DNA of 64,000 bases, taken from assembly GCF_002251245.1 (NCBI RefSeq), contig NZ_NPJG01000038.1:1-64000 (forward strand), in the 5' to 3' direction. This document shows, piece after piece, positions 25,528-35,078 of the stretch. Origin of the DNA: Prevotella sp. P5-92. Its GTDB lineage: Bacteria; Bacteroidota; Bacteroidia; Bacteroidales; Bacteroidaceae. A program made the position numbers and the translations under genes. A model generated the notes under the pieces. It had not been told where the DNA came from. It worked only from the letters and a program-made list of their open reading frames with translations, and did not search any database. Each line of letters opens with the position of its first letter. Positions within the stretch are counted from its first letter, which is position 1.

Positions 25528-26541
25528 ATGGAAAAGACATCAAACATCCTCATCACCGGAGCCACGGGATTCATCGGCGGCTTCATCGTCGATAAGGCTC
25601 TAGCAGAGGGAATGAACGTATGGGTGGCGGTAAGACAGACCAGCAGCCGCAGATACCTGCAAGACCAGCGCATCAACTTCCTCCATCTCGACTTCGACGA
25701 CTGCCGCCAGATGACCGACGCCATGAGCGGATTGCGTTTCGACTACGTGGTCCATGCCGCCGGAGTGACAAAATGCATCCATGCAGCCGACTTTTACCGA
25801 GTCAACACCCAAGGAACACGAAACCTTGTCGATACGTTACTGGCACTGAAGATGCCACTGAAGAGGTTTGTCTTTGTCAGCAGTCTCAGCGTAGTGGGAA
25901 ACGTAAGGGAAGATTATCCCCACAAAGATATCCTCGCCACCGATACACCATGCCCTAACACCAACTACGGACGAAGCAAACTCGAAAGCGAGCATTACCT
26001 CGACGACCTCACACGTCGCGGACTTCTCCCCTGCGTGACACTCCGTCCGACAGGAGTGTATGGCCCAAGGGAACGCGACTACTTCATCATGGCAAAAAGC
26101 ATCAAGGGACATGTGGATTTTGCAGCAGGATACAAACAGCAGACCCTTACCTTCATCTATGTGCTTGACGTGGTGCAAGCCATATTCCTCGCACTCGACC
26201 ATGGACAGACGGGCGGCAAATACTTCCTCAGCGACGGCAACAACTACTCGTCGCGCGACTTCAGCGACCTCATACGCCGTGAGTTAGGCAACCCTTGGCT
26301 CATAAGGATAAAAGCACCTATATGGTTGCTGCGCGTGGTCACCTTCATAGGCGAATATGTGGGCAGGGCAACGGGAAAGATCTCAGCACTCAACAACGAC
26401 AAGTACCACATCATGAAACAGCGCAACTGGAGATGCGACATCTCTCCCGCACGTAACGAACTGGGATTTGCACCTGAGTACGACCTTGACCGCGGCGTCA
26501 CCGAGACCATAAAGTGGTATAAGGACAACAAGTGGCTCTGA
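25528..26541 (+). CDS. NAD-dependent epimerase/dehydratase (extended SDR)
   Basis: 337 residues of the extended SDR family. The N-terminal nucleotide-binding motif is ILITGATGFIGGFIVDKALA (GxxGxxG), and the catalytic Y-x3-K is in NTNYGRSKLESEHYL with the upstream serine in FVFVSSLSVVG. Substrate-binding C-terminal half is intact. The product is cytoplasmic and acts on nucleotide sugars or related metabolites; the exact substrate cannot be read. It is the last gene of the operon that starts at 21177. Confidence 0.87.
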   Translation: MEKTSNILITGATGFIGGFIVDKALAEGMNVWVAVRQTSSRRYLQDQRINFLHLDFDDCRQMTDAMSGLRFDYVVHAAGVTKCIHAADFYRVNTQGTRNLVDTLLALKMPLKRFVFVSSLSVVGNVREDYPHKDILATDTPCPNTNYGRSKLESEHYLDDLTRRGLLPCVTLRPTGVYGPRERDYFIMAKSIKGHVDFAAGYKQQTLTFIYVLDVVQAIFLALDHGQTGGKYFLSDGNNYSSRDFSDLIRRELGNPWLIRIKAPIWLLRVVTFIGEYVGRATGKISALNNDKYHIMKQRNWRCDISPARNELGFAPEYDLDRGVTETIKWYKDNKWL

Positions 26542-26746
26542 CCAAACGTAAATCTCAACCAGAACTGGGATTATTCAACCAAGGCAAACTCTTACCGACT
26601 GCTTGGCTCACCCACCAAGTCGATCACAAGGGCAGGTGAAGGAACCGTAATCACAAAATCTGTTAGCCAAATATCATAGTGCAACGGTACAAGAAGAACG
26701 GCAGGTCACGTACACCCCGAAGGATACAGGCCGGGCGACAGAGATA

Positions 26747-26796
26747 CAACGAGAGAGGGTGCTCCGGATTGATTTCCGGAGCACCCTCTCTCGTTG
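26747..26796. terminator. Bidirectional terminator hairpin, 22-bp perfect stem
   Basis: The arms 26747-26768 and 26775-26796 are perfectly complementary with a six-base loop (TTGATT). It lies between the convergent epimerase and LruC genes and can end both transcripts. T-rich sequence follows on the plus strand only weakly. Confidence 0.75.
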
Positions 26797-26833
26797 CTTG
26801 TCGTTTATAATAAACCTACGGCGAATCAGCCAT

Positions 26834-28861
26834 TTACTTGACGACCTTGTCGTTGTTGGGATGGTTATACCAGTCGCGGGCCTCGCTGTTGTTCAGGTCT
26901 TTGGCCCATTCGCCCACGAGCGGATAGGCGGCCTCGATGCTGGTGTTCTCGGTTGGCCACTTCCAGTCGCCCTGCACACAGAGTGCCTCAGGCGCCTGTC
27001 CGGGTTCGGTGCTGATGGCCACCTTCTTGCCTTTGGCCACGATATAGAAGCGGTGGGCATCCTCGGGCATCACGAAGCCATTGGGCCAGTCCACCTCGGC
27101 CATGAGCTTGGCCTCCTTGGTGATTTCTCCATTGGTGTTGGTCATACTGCCCAGGATATTGTGTACGCTGCAGAGCTTCTGGTCGCCGTTGGGACCGATG
27201 TAGTGGAGCTCCGAATTGATGGAACCGCCGGTAGCCATAAGGTAAACCTTGGCTTTCTGTGCGGTGTTGGGCACAATCTTGATGACCACATCATTGAAGT
27301 CGAAGTCGCCGATGGTACCCAAATCCTCAAAGCCCATGGTCCAGTGGATAAGGTCTTTTACCTCTGTCTCTCCGGGCTTCTCCTCGGGCTTCGCCTCTCC
27401 ATAGTCGAAGGGGTCGCGGCCCTCAATCACATTCTTCACATAGTCGTCGGTGGGCTCGTCGGTGATGGTACCGTCGGTGTTGTAATACTTGTTGGTGTCC
27501 AGGTCCATCACACCGGGCAGGAGCACACCGGGCAGCGATCCGCCATTGCCGGCGGTGAGTCCGAAGGTCACGTCGTTGCAGTCGCTGTCGCCAGCGGTAG
27601 GGTTGTCGTCGAGACCCATGAAGGTGTAGCCGTCATACTTCTGGATAACGCTCTTGTAGGGGCGTCCGTTGGTTGAAACGTTCAGGTCGGCTCCCGAGAA
27701 ACTCAGGCCCATGTTGCTCTTCAGGCACTCTTCGGGTACGCCGAGCTCTTGCAGGCGGCTCTTCTGTCCGGCCGACATCTGCCCTTTCTTGAGATAGAAT
27801 CCCAATCGGTAGCCCACAGGCACATTCACCTGGAAGGTGATGCCCCTCACGGCCTGAATGCCTTCTACACCGCCGTATTTCTGGTTGACGAGCAGGGTGT
27901 TGTAGGCGTCGTCGCCATGTCGTGCGGTCTGCGAGGTCACCTGTCCCCCGCCCAGTCCGTCGCCGTCCTTATAGTCGAAGTTGGCATCGTGCCACTGACT
28001 CTCGCCATTGAGCTGGTACTGCACCTTGGCATATCCGTCCACATAGTCGTGGCGCAGCACATCCATCAGGTCCACCATCACCAGGTCGGTATAGTTGCCC
28101 TTCTCCTTATAATAATAGTAGCCGAGGATGGTCTGGTAGTAGGTTCCCGTGCAACCGTAGAGCAACGAGAGATAGAAGGGACCGGTCGAGATGAGTTCGT
28201 AGTTGGTAATCTGTCCGTTCTTCTTGGGGTCGGACGACTCGGGCACAGCCTTGGCGATGTTGTCCCACGACCATCCGGGGAAGGAGGTGTAGCCGAAATG
28301 GTGTCCGGCATAGCCGCCGTCGGTGCTCTGGTTGCTCTCTCCGCAGAGGGCGCTGTTGGGGTTCTGCACCGAGTTGGTGGGCTGCATGTTGTCCATGGCT
28401 CCGCGGATAGACATGGAGCGCGTGGGAGAACTGCCTGCATTCAGTTTGAGGTCGATGCTGGCAGTCTGCTTGAGGTCGAGGTTGAGTTTCATCATGCGGT
28501 AAACACTGTTGTGCTCGCCGTAGTCAGCCTCGAAGGCGATGCGGGTGTCGGCGTTCTGGGGGATGTCAAACTTGAAGGTCTCCCTTCCGTCCACGGTCTT
28601 CTGGGCATAGAGCGAGCGGGTCTCCTTGCCGAGCGTGTATACCGACACGAGGGCAGGCTTCGATGTCGTCACGTCGGCTTCTATCACCGTACCCGTGACC
28701 CAGTTCTGGCGCTTGTCTACTTCGCCCCCTATCATCTGTTTGAAACTTTCTGCATACTTGTCAAATTCCGTCTGCGGGCCGGCGATGTCAGTGTCCGGTC
28801 CGCATGCCGTCAGCAGTGTGCTGGCACATGCGATGGAGAATAATTGGATTTTCCTTTTCAT
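26834..28861 (-). CDS. LruC-domain lipoprotein
   Basis: About 675 residues from ATG 28861 (MKRKIQLFSIACASTLLTAC); an upstream in-frame ATG at 28873 would add four residues. The lipobox LTAC places the lipidated cysteine at residue 20, so this is a surface or periplasmic lipoprotein. The LruC/DUF4842-like blocks are YTFMGLDDNPTAGDSDCNDV and MGFEDLGTIGDFDFNDVVIK, with acidic D-x-D-x-ND calcium-type motifs. Function in Bacteroidetes is unknown, and related proteins are cell-surface or biofilm associated. A promoter lies at 29097-29104, leaving a leader of more than 200 bases. Confidence 0.82.
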   Translation of the reverse strand: MKRKIQLFSIACASTLLTACGPDTDIAGPQTEFDKYAESFKQMIGGEVDKRQNWVTGTVIEADVTTSKPALVSVYTLGKETRSLYAQKTVDGRETFKFDIPQNADTRIAFEADYGEHNSVYRMMKLNLDLKQTASIDLKLNAGSSPTRSMSIRGAMDNMQPTNSVQNPNSALCGESNQSTDGGYAGHHFGYTSFPGWSWDNIAKAVPESSDPKKNGQITNYELISTGPFYLSLLYGCTGTYYQTILGYYYYKEKGNYTDLVMVDLMDVLRHDYVDGYAKVQYQLNGESQWHDANFDYKDGDGLGGGQVTSQTARHGDDAYNTLLVNQKYGGVEGIQAVRGITFQVNVPVGYRLGFYLKKGQMSAGQKSRLQELGVPEECLKSNMGLSFSGADLNVSTNGRPYKSVIQKYDGYTFMGLDDNPTAGDSDCNDVTFGLTAGNGGSLPGVLLPGVMDLDTNKYYNTDGTITDEPTDDYVKNVIEGRDPFDYGEAKPEEKPGETEVKDLIHWTMGFEDLGTIGDFDFNDVVIKIVPNTAQKAKVYLMATGGSINSELHYIGPNGDQKLCSVHNILGSMTNTNGEITKEAKLMAEVDWPNGFVMPEDAHRFYIVAKGKKVAISTEPGQAPEALCVQGDWKWPTENTSIEAAYPLVGEWAKDLNNSEARDWYNHPNNDKVVK

Positions 28862-28873
28862 TACAGCAATCAT

Positions 28874-29266
28874 TTTTTCATGTTGTTATTGTGAGTAATA
28901 CGTTTAATATGGATGACACCTATCGTGTTAATTCCAACTTGTTTTTGATGATTCCATTGCGGTCGGTTTATGATTGTCCAACTCTTTATCCTTGTCTGAT
29001 AACAACCCCATGTCGGGGAACTGTCTTCGTCCTGTAACAATCCACTCTCTTAAAATAGATTTCTTACTTTGGATAACGCAACTTATCTTATGGCTGCAAA
29101 GTTACGAAAAAAAATGTCATTTCCATTGGCATTCCCCCATTTTCACTAAAAATTCACACATTTTAACTACCAAAGTCATTCACTGTTACTCGCAGATTTG
29201 CGTGGGCTATCCACGGACAAAATCTGTAGAGCCAGCAGATGCCATACAAAAAAGAGGGTGGAGAAA
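28874..29266 (-). other. Long 5' leader of LruC gene
   Basis: The minus strand carries a perfect -7 element TAACTTTG at 29097-29104, preceded by an A/T tract. The transcript leader to 28861 is over 200 bases and could hold regulatory structure, but I see no known riboswitch in it. Confidence 0.5.
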
Positions 29267-31096
29267 TTATTCTCCGCCCTCGTTGTTTATCAGTTCAAGC
29301 AGTCGTTCTACGGCTTCTTCTTCAGGAATGTTTTTCATTATACACTCTTTCTTCTTGTAGAGCGATATCTTGCCACGACCGGCACCCACATATCCGAAGT
29401 CAGCATCAGCCATCTCTCCCGGGCCATTTACGATACAACCCATGATGCCTATCTTCAATCCTTTCATATGACTCGTCGCCGCCTTGATGCGGGCAATGGT
29501 AGAACGGAGGTCATATAGCGTGCGGCCACAACCGGGACAGCTGATATATTCGGTCTTGGTGGTACGCAGACGTGCAGCCTGAAGGATTCCGAAAGAGGTC
29601 TCGACGATGTCGTCAGGGGCGAGGTTGCCGTCGTTCATCAACCAGAGGCCATCACACAGTCCGTCCATCATCAATGCTCCCATGTCAGCCGCCGACTCAA
29701 GTTGGAACTGGCTCTTCTCCTCCTGGCTGTGACTGTATGCCTGACAGAACACCACGGGATTCATGATGCCTGCCGTCATGAGTTCGTTTAAGAGGGCACG
29801 CTGCTCTCCAAGCCGGTTCTGATGCTGACTCACACTTACCACGACCACCTCCGGATTATGACGCAGACAGGCGATGTACTCGTCTGACGGTGCTCCATAG
29901 GGGATGACGAGGAACTTGACAGAAGCACGGCAAGAGGTGACGAAGGGTATGGCGTTGTACGGGAATATAGGATAGGTGTTGACGGCATTAGCGTCCCACA
30001 CATTATAATCCACGATATATTTCTTTCCCGGTACGATACGTGAGAGATCGTTGCCCACATAGATATAGTCGGGCTGCAACACGCGGTCGGAAGGGGTGAC
30101 GCTTGCCACGACCACAGGAACACGATCGCCTCCTATGTCGCTCACCGCCTTGGTGACGCGTCGCTCAGGACGCAACCAGTCGAAAGAGGGGGACGCGGTA
30201 GCAGGAATGAGCATATGACCCTGACGACGGGTGACATAATCCACAAGATGACGAGCCACGGGTATCTCCGCCTCAGGTTCCTCGCTCAGTGAGACGCGTA
30301 TGGTGTCGCCGATACCATCGGCAAGAAGGGCTCCGATGCCTACAGCCGACTTTATGCGACCGTCCTCGCCCTCGCCAGCTTCGGTGACACCGAGATGAAG
30401 AGGATAGCTGATGCCTTCTTTCTCCATCTCGCTGCAAAGCAGACGTACAGAACGCACCATGACAACCGTATTGCTTGCCTTGATGGAGATGACCACGTCG
30501 TTGAACTGCTGACGCTGGCACACGCGCAGGAACTCCATGCAGCTCTCGACGATGCCCTCAGGAGTGTCGCCATAGCGCGACATGATACGATCAGAGAGCG
30601 AGCCGTGGTTGACGCCAATGCGAACGGCGGTATGGTGTTCGCGGCAGATGTCGAGGAAACGCGTGAAACGCTCCTCGAGGCGTTGCAATTCGGCGGCATA
30701 TTCCTCGTCGGTATAGTCTATATGCTTGAATGTGCGTGCAGGATCGATATAGTTACCGGGATTGATCCTGACCTTTTCGGCATATAGCGCAGCCACGTCA
30801 GCCACGTTAGGATTGAAATGCACGTCGGCAACGAGAGGAGTCTGATAGCCATCGGCACGCAGGCGGGCGTTGATGTTCTTAAGGTTCTCAGCCTCGCGAA
30901 CGCCCTGTGTGGTAAGTCGTACATACTCGCCACCAGCATCGACGATGCGCTCAGTCTGTGCGACAGACGCGTCGGTATCTGTGGTAGAGGTGGTGGTCAT
31001 CGACTGGATGCGTACGGGATTATCGCCACCCATGGGAGTGTTGCCCACATGAGTGACGGTAGCCTCGCGCCGCTTGTAATTAAAGAGATCGATCAT
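29267..31096 (-). CDS. ispG: 4-hydroxy-3-methylbut-2-enyl diphosphate synthase (long form)
   Basis: 609 residues, the long Bacteroidetes/Chlamydia/plant-type IspG (GcpE) of the MEP isoprenoid pathway. It reductively opens methylerythritol cyclodiphosphate using a [4Fe-4S] cluster. The N-terminal TIM barrel starts VGGDNP-like (MGGDNPVRIQSMTTT). The C-terminal Fe-S domain has ISCPGCGRTLYDL and GIMGCIVNGPGEMADADFGY, and the insert domain between them explains the extra length. It is the last gene of a minus-strand run and starts four bases after purE. Confidence 0.95.
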   Translation of the reverse strand: MIDLFNYKRREATVTHVGNTPMGGDNPVRIQSMTTTSTTDTDASVAQTERIVDAGGEYVRLTTQGVREAENLKNINARLRADGYQTPLVADVHFNPNVADVAALYAEKVRINPGNYIDPARTFKHIDYTDEEYAAELQRLEERFTRFLDICREHHTAVRIGVNHGSLSDRIMSRYGDTPEGIVESCMEFLRVCQRQQFNDVVISIKASNTVVMVRSVRLLCSEMEKEGISYPLHLGVTEAGEGEDGRIKSAVGIGALLADGIGDTIRVSLSEEPEAEIPVARHLVDYVTRRQGHMLIPATASPSFDWLRPERRVTKAVSDIGGDRVPVVVASVTPSDRVLQPDYIYVGNDLSRIVPGKKYIVDYNVWDANAVNTYPIFPYNAIPFVTSCRASVKFLVIPYGAPSDEYIACLRHNPEVVVVSVSQHQNRLGEQRALLNELMTAGIMNPVVFCQAYSHSQEEKSQFQLESAADMGALMMDGLCDGLWLMNDGNLAPDDIVETSFGILQAARLRTTKTEYISCPGCGRTLYDLRSTIARIKAATSHMKGLKIGIMGCIVNGPGEMADADFGYVGAGRGKISLYKKKECIMKNIPEEEAVERLLELINNEGGE

Positions 31097-31100
31097 AGCC

Positions 31101-31607
31101 TTAGTTGGTCTTATATGTGTATTTCACCTCGGCGAGGTCGCGGTTAGCCTTCTCAATTTTCTCCTTCAAGGTAGCCTTATACTGTGCAAGGCGCTGTGCC
31201 ACATCAGCATCGGCAAGGGCGAGCATCTCCACGGCGAGGATGGCGGCATTTTGAGCTCCGTTGACACCTACTGTCGCCACAGGAATGCCAGGAGGCATCT
31301 GAATGATGCTGAGCATAGCGTCGAGACCGTCGAGCATACCCTTTATGGGCACTCCGATGACGGGGAGTGTGGTAGAGGCAGCTATCACTCCCGGCAGTGC
31401 CGCTGCCATGCCAGCAGCAGCAATGATGACACGGATGCCTCGGTCTTTTGCCTCACGTGCGAAAGTCTCCACTGCATCAGGTGTGCGGTGAGCTGAGAGA
31501 GCATTTACCTCGAAAGGAATCTGCATCTCGTCGAGAAACTTACAAGCTTTTTCCATAACGGGCAGGTCGCTTGTACTGCCCATGATAATGCTTACTACAG
31601 GGTTCAT
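31101..31607 (-). CDS. purE: N5-carboxyaminoimidazole ribonucleotide mutase
   Basis: 168 residues, the class I PurE of purine synthesis that converts N5-CAIR to CAIR in the cytoplasm. The substrate loop IMGSTSDLPVMEKACKFLDE is at the N-terminus, followed by AHRTPD (residues 41-46) and GAAHLPG-type sequence AAAGMAAALPGVIAASTTLP. Length is normal. It lies between a PAP2-like gene (60 bases upstream) and ispG. Confidence 0.95.
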   Translation of the reverse strand: MNPVVSIIMGSTSDLPVMEKACKFLDEMQIPFEVNALSAHRTPDAVETFAREAKDRGIRVIIAAAGMAAALPGVIAASTTLPVIGVPIKGMLDGLDAMLSIIQMPPGIPVATVGVNGAQNAAILAVEMLALADADVAQRLAQYKATLKEKIEKANRDLAEVKYTYKTN

Positions 31608-31667
31608 ATATTATCAGATTTAAATTGTTTTTATATTGACGATGAAGGAGACAGATTCTCCCACAAT

Positions 31668-32285
31668 TCATATCATCATTAAGAAAGTGCCCACCACGAC
31701 ACCTACGGAAAATCCGCCAAGCACCTCGCTAAGAGAGTGTTGGCGCAGAACCATTCTGCTGGTGCCGAGGATTCCGGCGAGCAGGATGGTGGTGCAGAGC
31801 CATGGTATGGGATTGTATGCGAAGATGACAGAGAAAGCCATCACAGCGCCGACCACGCCACCTATGGCAGCAAGATGAGTGCTGATTTTCCACCATGCGT
31901 TGATGATGGCACAGATGATCTGTATGCCTAATGCAGCTATAACTATGCTTGCCATGAAGTGAGGTATATGCATTGCCTTCATGATATATACGCACATGAA
32001 ATAGCAGAGTATGGAAATGACATACGGCACCATACGACGCTCACGTTGTCCTAATTCTATGAGATTCCAGTTTTGGTATCGGCGGTAGAGATGTATGAGA
32101 AAGGTGGGTAGCAAGACGGTGAAGAGATACACTATAGCCAGCACCATGAGCTTGTATGATGTAGGCAGCAGGCTGAGATAGCTAAGGGTAAAGAGAGCCA
32201 ACAGTCCCACTGTCGGCAGATAGAAGGGCGTGAAGATGAGACTTATCACCCTTGCGGCTATCATTATTTTCTTTATGTATCTCAT
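31668..32285 (-). CDS. PAP2-like membrane protein
   Basis: 205 residues with about six membrane helices. The C-terminal half resembles PAP2 phosphatases, but the key motifs are altered: STHLA stands where PSGH is usual, and SRMVLRQHSLSEVLGG has E at the last acidic position instead of D. The histidine and SR pair are kept. It could dephosphorylate a prenyl or lipid phosphate in the envelope, or be a relative that has lost activity. It is co-directional with rpoN and purE. Confidence 0.7.
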   Translation of the reverse strand: MRYIKKIMIAARVISLIFTPFYLPTVGLLALFTLSYLSLLPTSYKLMVLAIVYLFTVLLPTFLIHLYRRYQNWNLIELGQRERRMVPYVISILCYFMCVYIMKAMHIPHFMASIVIAALGIQIICAIINAWWKISTHLAAIGGVVGAVMAFSVIFAYNPIPWLCTTILLAGILGTSRMVLRQHSLSEVLGGFSVGVVVGTFLMMI

Positions 32286-32306
32286 TGTCTTATGTATGAT
32301 TAATGT

Positions 32307-33797
32307 TTATTTTCTCATTCTGGCTACGGGTATTCCCATCTGTTCACGGTATTTTGCCACTGTGCGTCGTGCTATGGGGAATCCTTTCTCCTCCATGACA
32401 CGTGTGAGGGCTTCGTCGCTGAGCGGCGCATTCTTGTCTTCGCCGTCGATAATATCCTGAAGGACAGCTTTTATGCGCCGTGTTGACATCTCCTCGCCGT
32501 CGTCGGTGACATATCCGTCGCTGAAGAAATGCCTGAAGGGGAAGATGCCCCATCGCGTCTGCGCATATTTGCCGTTGCACACTCTCGACACGGTTGAGAT
32601 GTCAAGTCCTGTCTTCTCGGCTATGTCCTTGAGTCGCATGGCATGCAATGAGCTGTCGTCGCCATCCTCGAAGAAATCATGTTGGTGATGTATGATGGCC
32701 CTTACCACGGTAGTGAGCGTATCGCGTCTTATCTTCAGTGCTTCGATAAAGCGTTGTGCAAGGTCAACCTTGTTGCGTGCGTAAAGCAGAGCCTCACGCA
32801 TCTGTCGGCTCATGGCATCGGCATTTCCATTATCTTGGCGCACCATATCGATGAAGGTGGACGTGATGGCAAGGTCGGGAGCGTCGCCATTGTTGAGGGC
32901 GAAGCTCACGGTGCCGTCGTCGTGAGTGTCGATATACACATCAGGGGTTATCTGCTGTACGGCATCGTCAGAGTATGCACCGAGGGATGCGCCTGGCTTT
33001 GGGTTGAGCCTTGTCATCTCCTGCCTCAGTCGCTGAGCTGTGGAATCGTCTATTTCCATGTCGTGCTGGATCTTGTCCCAGCGTTTCTTGACAAACTCGT
33101 CGAAGTGTTTGTTAATGAGTTCCTTCATCAAGCGTTTCTCAAGTGAGTCGCTACGGCGTTCTACCTGTAGCATGAGACATTCCTGTAGCGAGCGTGCTCC
33201 GATGCCTGCTGGATCGAACTGTTGAAGTTTTTTTATCACGTTTTCTATCTCGCTTGTCGAGACATCGAGATTATGATAAACGGCGAGTTCGTCGGCAATG
33301 GCTACATTGTCTTTTCTCAACCATCCGTCGTCGTCGAGCGATCCCACGACATATTCCATTATCTCGCGCTGCAAGGGAGTGAGTTCAGTTTCCATCATCT
33401 GCAGGGTGAGTGTATCGTAAAAGCTCTCACCCGGTTCGTAAGCTGGATCCCTCGAAGTACTGCTGTTAGCCGAGCTGTTGCCATATACGGGCAGTTCGTC
33501 GTCGTCGCCGAGATTACTGAGTGCATCGTCGAGTTGCGACTGCCGTTCTTCCCGTTCGCGTTGTGTGTCGAAGTCATCGTCAGACGAGTCGTCGTGTGGT
33601 TCGTCGTAGTCGTTGTCAAAGCGATCGTCGGGCTGTACTGGTTCAAGAGCGGGATTATCGTCAATCTCCGCCCTTATGCATTCAGCCAACTGAGCTACGG
33701 AGAGTTCTGCCAGTCGAGCTTGCAGTATTTGCATCTGCGTAGCCGTTTGTTTCTGCGTCTGTTGTTGGGTCTGACTTTGTATCTGTCCCTGTGCCAT
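32307..33797 (-). CDS. rpoN: RNA polymerase sigma-54 factor
   Basis: 496 residues. The Q-rich N-terminal activator-interaction region (QSQTQQQTQKQTATQMQILQ) is followed by an acidic linker, the core-binding domain, the helix-turn-helix (DISTVSRVCNGKYAQTRWGI) and the C-terminal RpoN box ARRTVAKYREQMGIP. It recognises -24/-12 promoters and needs an AAA+ activator. No such activator is in the window. It sits in the run gltX-waaA-rpoN-PAP2-purE-ispG. Confidence 0.95.
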   Translation of the reverse strand: MAQGQIQSQTQQQTQKQTATQMQILQARLAELSVAQLAECIRAEIDDNPALEPVQPDDRFDNDYDEPHDDSSDDDFDTQREREERQSQLDDALSNLGDDDELPVYGNSSANSSTSRDPAYEPGESFYDTLTLQMMETELTPLQREIMEYVVGSLDDDGWLRKDNVAIADELAVYHNLDVSTSEIENVIKKLQQFDPAGIGARSLQECLMLQVERRSDSLEKRLMKELINKHFDEFVKKRWDKIQHDMEIDDSTAQRLRQEMTRLNPKPGASLGAYSDDAVQQITPDVYIDTHDDGTVSFALNNGDAPDLAITSTFIDMVRQDNGNADAMSRQMREALLYARNKVDLAQRFIEALKIRRDTLTTVVRAIIHHQHDFFEDGDDSSLHAMRLKDIAEKTGLDISTVSRVCNGKYAQTRWGIFPFRHFFSDGYVTDDGEEMSTRRIKAVLQDIIDGEDKNAPLSDEALTRVMEEKGFPIARRTVAKYREQMGIPVARMRK

Positions 33798-33841
33798 GAT
33801 ATTTAAGTTTAACTATTCCCACTCCACACAATTCCCGCTCC

Positions 33842-35068
33842 TCACTCGAAGGCGATTGAGTCGAGTACCAAGGCGGTAGCTCCTGCTTGGCTTTTCACGT
33901 ATTCTCCGGCTTTGTTTCCGCAGAAACGGAGATAGTGTTTGTCGTCGGCAAAGTTATCCATGAGTTTGCCGAAGTGTTCGTTGCACGAAATCTCGAATCC
34001 TCCGCCACATTTCAGCAGCTCCTGAGCCTCTTGGAAATGCTTGTTGTTAGGTCCGAAGATTACGGGCACATCCCATACCGCCGCCTCAAGCACGTTATGT
34101 ATTCCCACGCCGAAGCCACCTCCCACGTATGCCACGTCGCCGTAGTGGTAGATGCTGGAAAGGAGTCCGAAGCAGTCGATGATGATATATCTTGCCTTTG
34201 CGGCCTCTTCAGCATTGGTGCGAGTGTATCTGACGACATCGCCTCCGAGAGCCTGTTCTATCTGCACGAGATGTTCCTCGCCGATGACATGCGGGGCGAT
34301 GACCACCTTCCACGACGTGTGTTGCTTGAAATAAGGGATGAAGATATCCTCGTCAGGCGCCCAGCTGCTTCCAGCCACGAAGACATGGTCGGCATCCTTT
34401 ACGAAGGCCTCGATGAGAGGCAGGTGCTTAGACTGCTCCTTTATCTGCAACACGCGGTCGAAGCGCGTGTCGCCGACGATGCTCACATTTCTGATATCGA
34501 GTTTCTCCAAGAGTTTTCTACTCTGTTCGTTTTGCACGAAGAGATGTGTGAAACAGCGCAGCACTCCGGCATAGTGGCGACCATACCAGCGGAAGAATAT
34601 CTGGTCTGGACGGAAGATGCTCGACACGCTATACACTGGCACATTACGGTATTTCAGGATATGGAGGTAGTTGTACCAGAACTCATACTTAATGAAAAAT
34701 GCCATCACGGGGCGTACCAATCGTAAGAAACGGATGGCATTGATAGGAGTGTCGAGGGGCAGATAGCAGATGATGTCAGCACCTCCGTAATTCTTTCTCA
34801 CCTCATATCCCGAGGGTGAGAAGAAAGTCAGAAGGATGCGATACTCGGGATGCTTTTCCCGCAGCTCCTCGATGATGGGCCGTCCCTGTTCAAATTCACC
34901 TAATGAGGCTACATGGAACCAAATGTATCTGGCTTCGGGATCGACCTTTTCTTTCAGCACGTCAAATGCCTGGCGTTCGCCACGCCACATCTTCCTCACC
35001 TTTTTGCTGAAGAAGCTGGCTATGACAACGCCAAACAGATAGAAGTATATTGCCAGATTGTATAGCAT
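33842..35068 (-). CDS. waaA: 3-deoxy-D-manno-octulosonic acid transferase
   Basis: 408 residues, GT30 family, adding Kdo to lipid A precursors at the inner face of the inner membrane. An N-terminal anchor (LAIYFYLFGVVIASFF) precedes the two Rossmann domains. Typical blocks are WFHVASLGEFEQGRPIIEEL, SGYEVRKNYGGADIICYLPL, VAGSSWAPDED and VAYVGGGFGVGIHNVLEAAV. It starts 10 bases after gltX, a linkage frequent in Bacteroidales. Confidence 0.93.
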   Translation of the reverse strand: MLYNLAIYFYLFGVVIASFFSKKVRKMWRGERQAFDVLKEKVDPEARYIWFHVASLGEFEQGRPIIEELREKHPEYRILLTFFSPSGYEVRKNYGGADIICYLPLDTPINAIRFLRLVRPVMAFFIKYEFWYNYLHILKYRNVPVYSVSSIFRPDQIFFRWYGRHYAGVLRCFTHLFVQNEQSRKLLEKLDIRNVSIVGDTRFDRVLQIKEQSKHLPLIEAFVKDADHVFVAGSSWAPDEDIFIPYFKQHTSWKVVIAPHVIGEEHLVQIEQALGGDVVRYTRTNAEEAAKARYIIIDCFGLLSSIYHYGDVAYVGGGFGVGIHNVLEAAVWDVPVIFGPNNKHFQEAQELLKCGGGFEISCNEHFGKLMDNFADDKHYLRFCGNKAGEYVKSQAGATALVLDSIAFE

Positions 35069-35078
35069 ACTGATGTTA

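Noticed and set aside
27749..28843. 364-codon plus-strand frame
   Set aside because: It is antisense to the LruC lipoprotein gene, whose lipobox and LruC motifs are convincing. It is a shadow caused by the GC-rich codon pattern.
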